This document shows positions 62,890 to 64,000 of a DNA stretch of 64,000 nucleotides, piece after piece. Below the pieces are notes generated by a model. That model worked only from the letters and a program-made list of their open reading frames with translations. It did no database searches and was not told the DNA's origin. The position numbers and the translations under genes were made by a program. The number at the start of each line of letters is the position of its first letter. Position 1 is the stretch's first letter. Source of the stretch: Lacticaseibacillus yichunensis (GTDB lineage: Bacteria; Bacillota; Bacilli; Lactobacillales; Lactobacillaceae); assembly GCF_003946405.1 (NCBI RefSeq), contig NZ_RHOG01000005.1:1-64000 (forward strand). The letters are read 5' to 3'.

Positions 62890-64000
62890 TCAAATATATT
62901 GTTTGGCCAGCGCGTCGGCGATCTTCAGGAACGGATACTTGTCCGGCGCCTTGGTTGTGTTGGTCAAGAAGATCACGGCGTTTTGACCGTCTCGACTGAT
63001 GCGCATGAACCCGGTGAAGCCGTAGCCGTAGCCTTGCGCGCGACGCTGGGTCGCCACCGATTGATACAGGCCCCCGGCGTAACTGCTATTCGTGCCAGCT
63101 AACCGGGTGTACAACGTCTTTTTCTCCGCCGGCGTCAAAATCGTGCCATCCTGCAACGCTTTTTCCGCGTGATACAGTTCCATGCAGTTCATGTAGAGCT
63201 GCCCGGTGCCCAGCTCGAAATGAGCCTGCGTTGCGCTGGTGGTATAGGCGGCACTGAAATCCGCGAGCGCGGCTTTCGGCGGCCAGCGGTATCCCAGGGC
63301 GGCCGTTTGTGGGAGCGGGTCATAGGCAAATGTCGCCGCGTTCAACTTGAGGGGATCGAGGATCAGCTCGTGCAAGTTTTGCGGATACTGTTTACCGCTG
63401 ACCTTCGCCAAGATGCCGCAGAGAATGTTGTAGTTCAGCCCGGCGTAGAAGAAACTGCGGTGCTGCGCCGGGTCAAACTGCACCATGGTCGCCATGTTCG
63501 CGACGGCTTGCTGGTCGTTGACGTACGGGCGTGGCCCATATCCTTGGCCAGGGCGATACCCCGAGGTCATGGTCAACAATTCCTGAACCGTGACCTGGCT
63601 GGCCGCCGGAAACTGTGGGAAAAATTGGCTCAGTTTGGTCGTCATCGCGAGCTTACCCGCCGAGATCTGCTTCATGATCAATGCAGCAGTCAGGCTTTTT
63701 TGAATCGAGTTGATCTCGTACAGCGTCCCCAAACTATTTTTCTGGCCCGTGCCGGCGTTTGCGATACCGCTAGCGTAACTGGCGACCAGTTTCCCGCCCC
63801 GCACGATGATTGCCGTCCCGTTGAAGTGAAGCGGGGCAAGGCGACCCTGCAAAACAGCCTGGATGGTCGGGTCCACCGTCGAGGGCGTCTTCGAGACACT
63901 GCTAGAACTGGTAACGGTGGGCTCAGAGACCGTCCGTGTCATCGTGACGAGACTCGACTTCGCCTTTTGGGCCACCGCGTTGGCTTGGTGGCGGTGCCAA
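62890..64000 (-). CDS. Serine hydrolase, beta-lactamase/PBP-like (5' end outside the window)
   Basis: Partial protein of at least 369 residues. The frame stays open to the right edge (HRHQANAVAQKAKSS...), so the true start lies beyond. A Ser/Thr-rich linker leads into a class C-like domain: FNGTAIIVRGGKLVASYASG, the SxxK nucleophile SIQKS, LTMTSGYRPG, and FFYAGLNYNIL, in which the second motif reads YAG or YNI in place of the usual YxN. A late ELGTGQLYMN may supply the KTG-like element. Family members are D-alanyl-D-alanine peptidase-like or esterase-like and usually surface-exposed. Activity unproven. Confidence 0.85.
   Translation of the reverse strand, partial: WHRHQANAVAQKAKSSLVTMTRTVSEPTVTSSSSVSKTPSTVDPTIQAVLQGRLAPLHFNGTAIIVRGGKLVASYASGIANAGTGQKNSLGTLYEINSIQKSLTAALIMKQISAGKLAMTTKLSQFFPQFPAASQVTVQELLTMTSGYRPGQGYGPRPYVNDQQAVANMATMVQFDPAQHRSFFYAGLNYNILCGILAKVSGKQYPQNLHELILDPLKLNAATFAYDPLPQTAALGYRWPPKAALADFSAAYTTSATQAHFELGTGQLYMNCMELYHAEKALQDGTILTPAEKKTLYTRLAGTNSSYAGGLYQSVATQRRAQGYGYGFTGFMRISRDGQNAVIFLTNTTKAPDKYPFLKIADALAKQYI

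Overview
The window looks like part of a lactic acid bacterium chromosome (Lactobacillaceae), moderately high in GC. Supporting signs are the walRK-walHI-walJ-htrA cluster, an Opp peptide transporter, lactose/cellobiose-type PTS subunits, phospho-beta-glucosidases, a lactocepin-like cell-envelope protease, KxYKxGKxW-type surface proteins, and cre and CIRCE operators. A Schleiferilactobacillus- or Lacticaseibacillus-like genus is my guess, not a proof. Most genes lie on the minus strand. If transcription is co-directional with replication, the fork moves right to left and oriC lies beyond the right edge.

Layout: 0.7-5.1 kb holds two related KxYKxGKxW/LPxTG-type surface protein genes; the second carries a poly-A frameshift and an in-frame stop. 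5.8-7.5 kb holds a membrane protein and a LytTR/DUF3021 pair. 7.7-13.3 kb is a sulfated-substrate block: a radical-SAM sulfatase maturase, two Cys-type sulfatases and an EEP phosphodiesterase. 13.7-14.6 kb holds a duplicated type I toxin-antitoxin-like module. 14.7-16.1 kb is a TetR/SDR pair with matching operators. 16.2-26.4 kb is carbohydrate metabolism: an AIM24-like protein, two GH1 enzymes, PTS IIA and IIB, two GntR/UTRA regulators, a short GH2 enzyme and an SGNH hydrolase. 26.5-30.4 kb holds an orphan Phd/YefM antitoxin, a P1B ATPase and a DUF998-like membrane protein. 31.0-36.8 kb is oppABCDF. 37.1-38.2 kb holds two Hsp20 genes, one under CIRCE control. 38.3-49.6 kb holds a giant LRR/GY-repeat surface protein translationally coupled to a lactocepin-like protease that is broken by an in-frame TAA. 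50.2-59.9 kb holds a HesB-like protein, a DnaA-box cluster, htrA, a structured repeat array, a broken hicB, walJ, walI, walH, walK and walR. 60.1-64 kb holds two secreted or lipoprotein unknowns, an alpha/beta hydrolase, a putative sRNA and an incomplete serine hydrolase.

The least explained material is non-coding. (1) Family A is an element of about 148 bp, able to form a multi-hairpin structure, with three copies whose stems change in compensating ways. (2) Family B has units of about 120 bp, single or tandem, at three loci; its stems also covary, one array truncates hicB, and one unit looks like a recombinant. (3) Two orphan minus-strand transcription units of about 390 and 480 nt each have a near-consensus promoter overlapped by a cre site and end in terminators, but contain no credible gene; they are candidate CcpA-controlled sRNAs. 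(4) A DnaA-box cluster lies next to htrA without dnaA or dnaN.

Several genes carry single lesions (surface protein 2, the envelope protease, hicB). These could be real decay, phase variation or sequencing error. All statements come from reading the sequence and from recalled family knowledge; no search was run.
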